Shown here one piece after another: positions 5,970 to 6,295 of a DNA stretch of 6,295 nucleotides. Each line of letters begins with the position of its first letter. Position 1 is the stretch's first letter. Origin of the DNA: Acidimicrobiaceae bacterium (GTDB lineage Bacteria; Actinomycetota; Acidimicrobiia; Acidimicrobiales; Palsa-688); assembly GCA_030838025.1 (NCBI GenBank), contig JAUTXM010000141.1, forward strand, positions 1-6,295, written 5' to 3'. A program made the translations under genes and the position numbers. The notes beneath the pieces are model-generated. The model was given only the letters and a program-made list of their open reading frames with translations, did no database searches and was not told the origin of the DNA.

Positions 5970-6295
5970 GTGGCTCAGACGGTTCGCGGTGTTGTGGCCC
6001 CGGCGCGGGGCGAGCAGGTCTCGTTGACCGACATCGTCATCCCCGATCCCGGTCCCGGCGAGGCAGTGGTCGCCATCGCGGCGTGCGGGGTGTGCCACAC
6101 CGACCTCCACTACCGGGAAGGCGCCATCAACGACGACTTCCCCTTCCTCCTCGGCCACGAGGCGGCGGGAACCGTCGATGCCGTCGGTGAAGGCGTCACC
6201 GGAGTCAGTCCCGGCGACTACGTCGTCATCGCCTGGCGGGCCCCGTGCGGCACCTGCCGATCCTGTCGGAGGGGAAGGCCGTGGTACTGCTTCGC
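5970..6295 (+). CDS. mscR: S-(hydroxymethyl)mycothiol dehydrogenase, N-terminal part (3' end outside window)
   Basis: The first 108 complete codons of a zinc-dependent medium-chain alcohol dehydrogenase; the right edge cuts the gene. The N terminus (AQTVRGVV, then VIPDPGPGE, ACGVCHTDLHYREG, PFLLGHEAAGTV) matches the mycothiol-dependent class (MscR/AdhE2). That enzyme oxidises S-hydroxymethyl-mycothiol, formed spontaneously from formaldehyde and mycothiol, with NAD, and can also reduce S-nitrosomycothiol. Visible catalytic-zinc ligands are Cys42 (in GVCHTD) and His63, next to Glu64; the third should lie beyond the window. The structural-zinc loop is Cys93, Cys96, Cys99 and Cys107. The Rossmann NAD domain is not visible. 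A typical full length is about 360 residues. It is probably the second gene of an operon with E1. Other zinc alcohol dehydrogenases are the alternative, but the N-terminal wording is quite specific. Confidence 0.85.
   Translation, partial: MAQTVRGVVAPARGEQVSLTDIVIPDPGPGEAVVAIAACGVCHTDLHYREGAINDDFPFLLGHEAAGTVDAVGEGVTGVSPGDYVVIAWRAPCGTCRSCRRGRPWYCF

Noticed and set aside
1..6295. RNA genes, CRISPR, insertion sequences, attachment sites
   Set aside because: No tRNA cloverleaf, rRNA stretch, spaced repeat array, transposase or long terminal inverted repeats were seen on either strand by eye.

Overview
The window is about two-thirds G+C. It fits a high-GC member of the Actinomycetota, possibly one outside the best-studied orders. 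The clearest lineage signal is the 3'-terminal partial gene, which begins an S-(hydroxymethyl)mycothiol dehydrogenase. Mycothiol is a thiol made by actinobacteria. The DUF4032-type protein at the left edge and the AglA-like GH13 glucosidase agree with this. The class cannot be fixed from this sequence alone.

Layout: (1) 2-667 +, the C-terminal part of a DUF4032-family protein, open at the left edge. (2) 759-2507 +, a complete GH13 alpha-glucosidase with all catalytic motifs. (3) 2547-3527 -, convergent with the glucosidase: a Ser/Gly/Ala/Thr-rich, probably surface-exposed protein with an N-terminal export-like segment and a C-terminal membrane anchor. (4) 3528-3820, a divergent intergenic region unusually dense in repeats: a cluster of CTGWGGGCG boxes, a 9-bp tandem repeat, a run of 11 C and a perfect 7-bp dyad. 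(5) 3821-5941 +, a single-chain (fused alpha/beta) thiamine-diphosphate 2-oxoacid dehydrogenase E1. (6) 5970-6295 +, the start of mscR, cut by the right edge, 28 nt downstream of E1 with a strong Shine-Dalgarno.

Functionally the window joins glucoside hydrolysis (GH13), probable branched-chain 2-oxoacid oxidation (E1) and mycothiol-linked formaldehyde or S-nitrosothiol detoxification (MscR). E1 and mscR look like one transcription unit, probably read from the 3528-3820 region. The E1 start has no ribosome binding site and lies just behind a -10-like element, so the message may be (nearly) leaderless. No rRNA, tRNA, CRISPR array, insertion sequence or phage gene was seen. I found no clear evidence of a wholly new system. 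The best leads are the repeat-rich control region, the E1-mscR pairing and the uncharacterised Ser/Gly-rich envelope protein.
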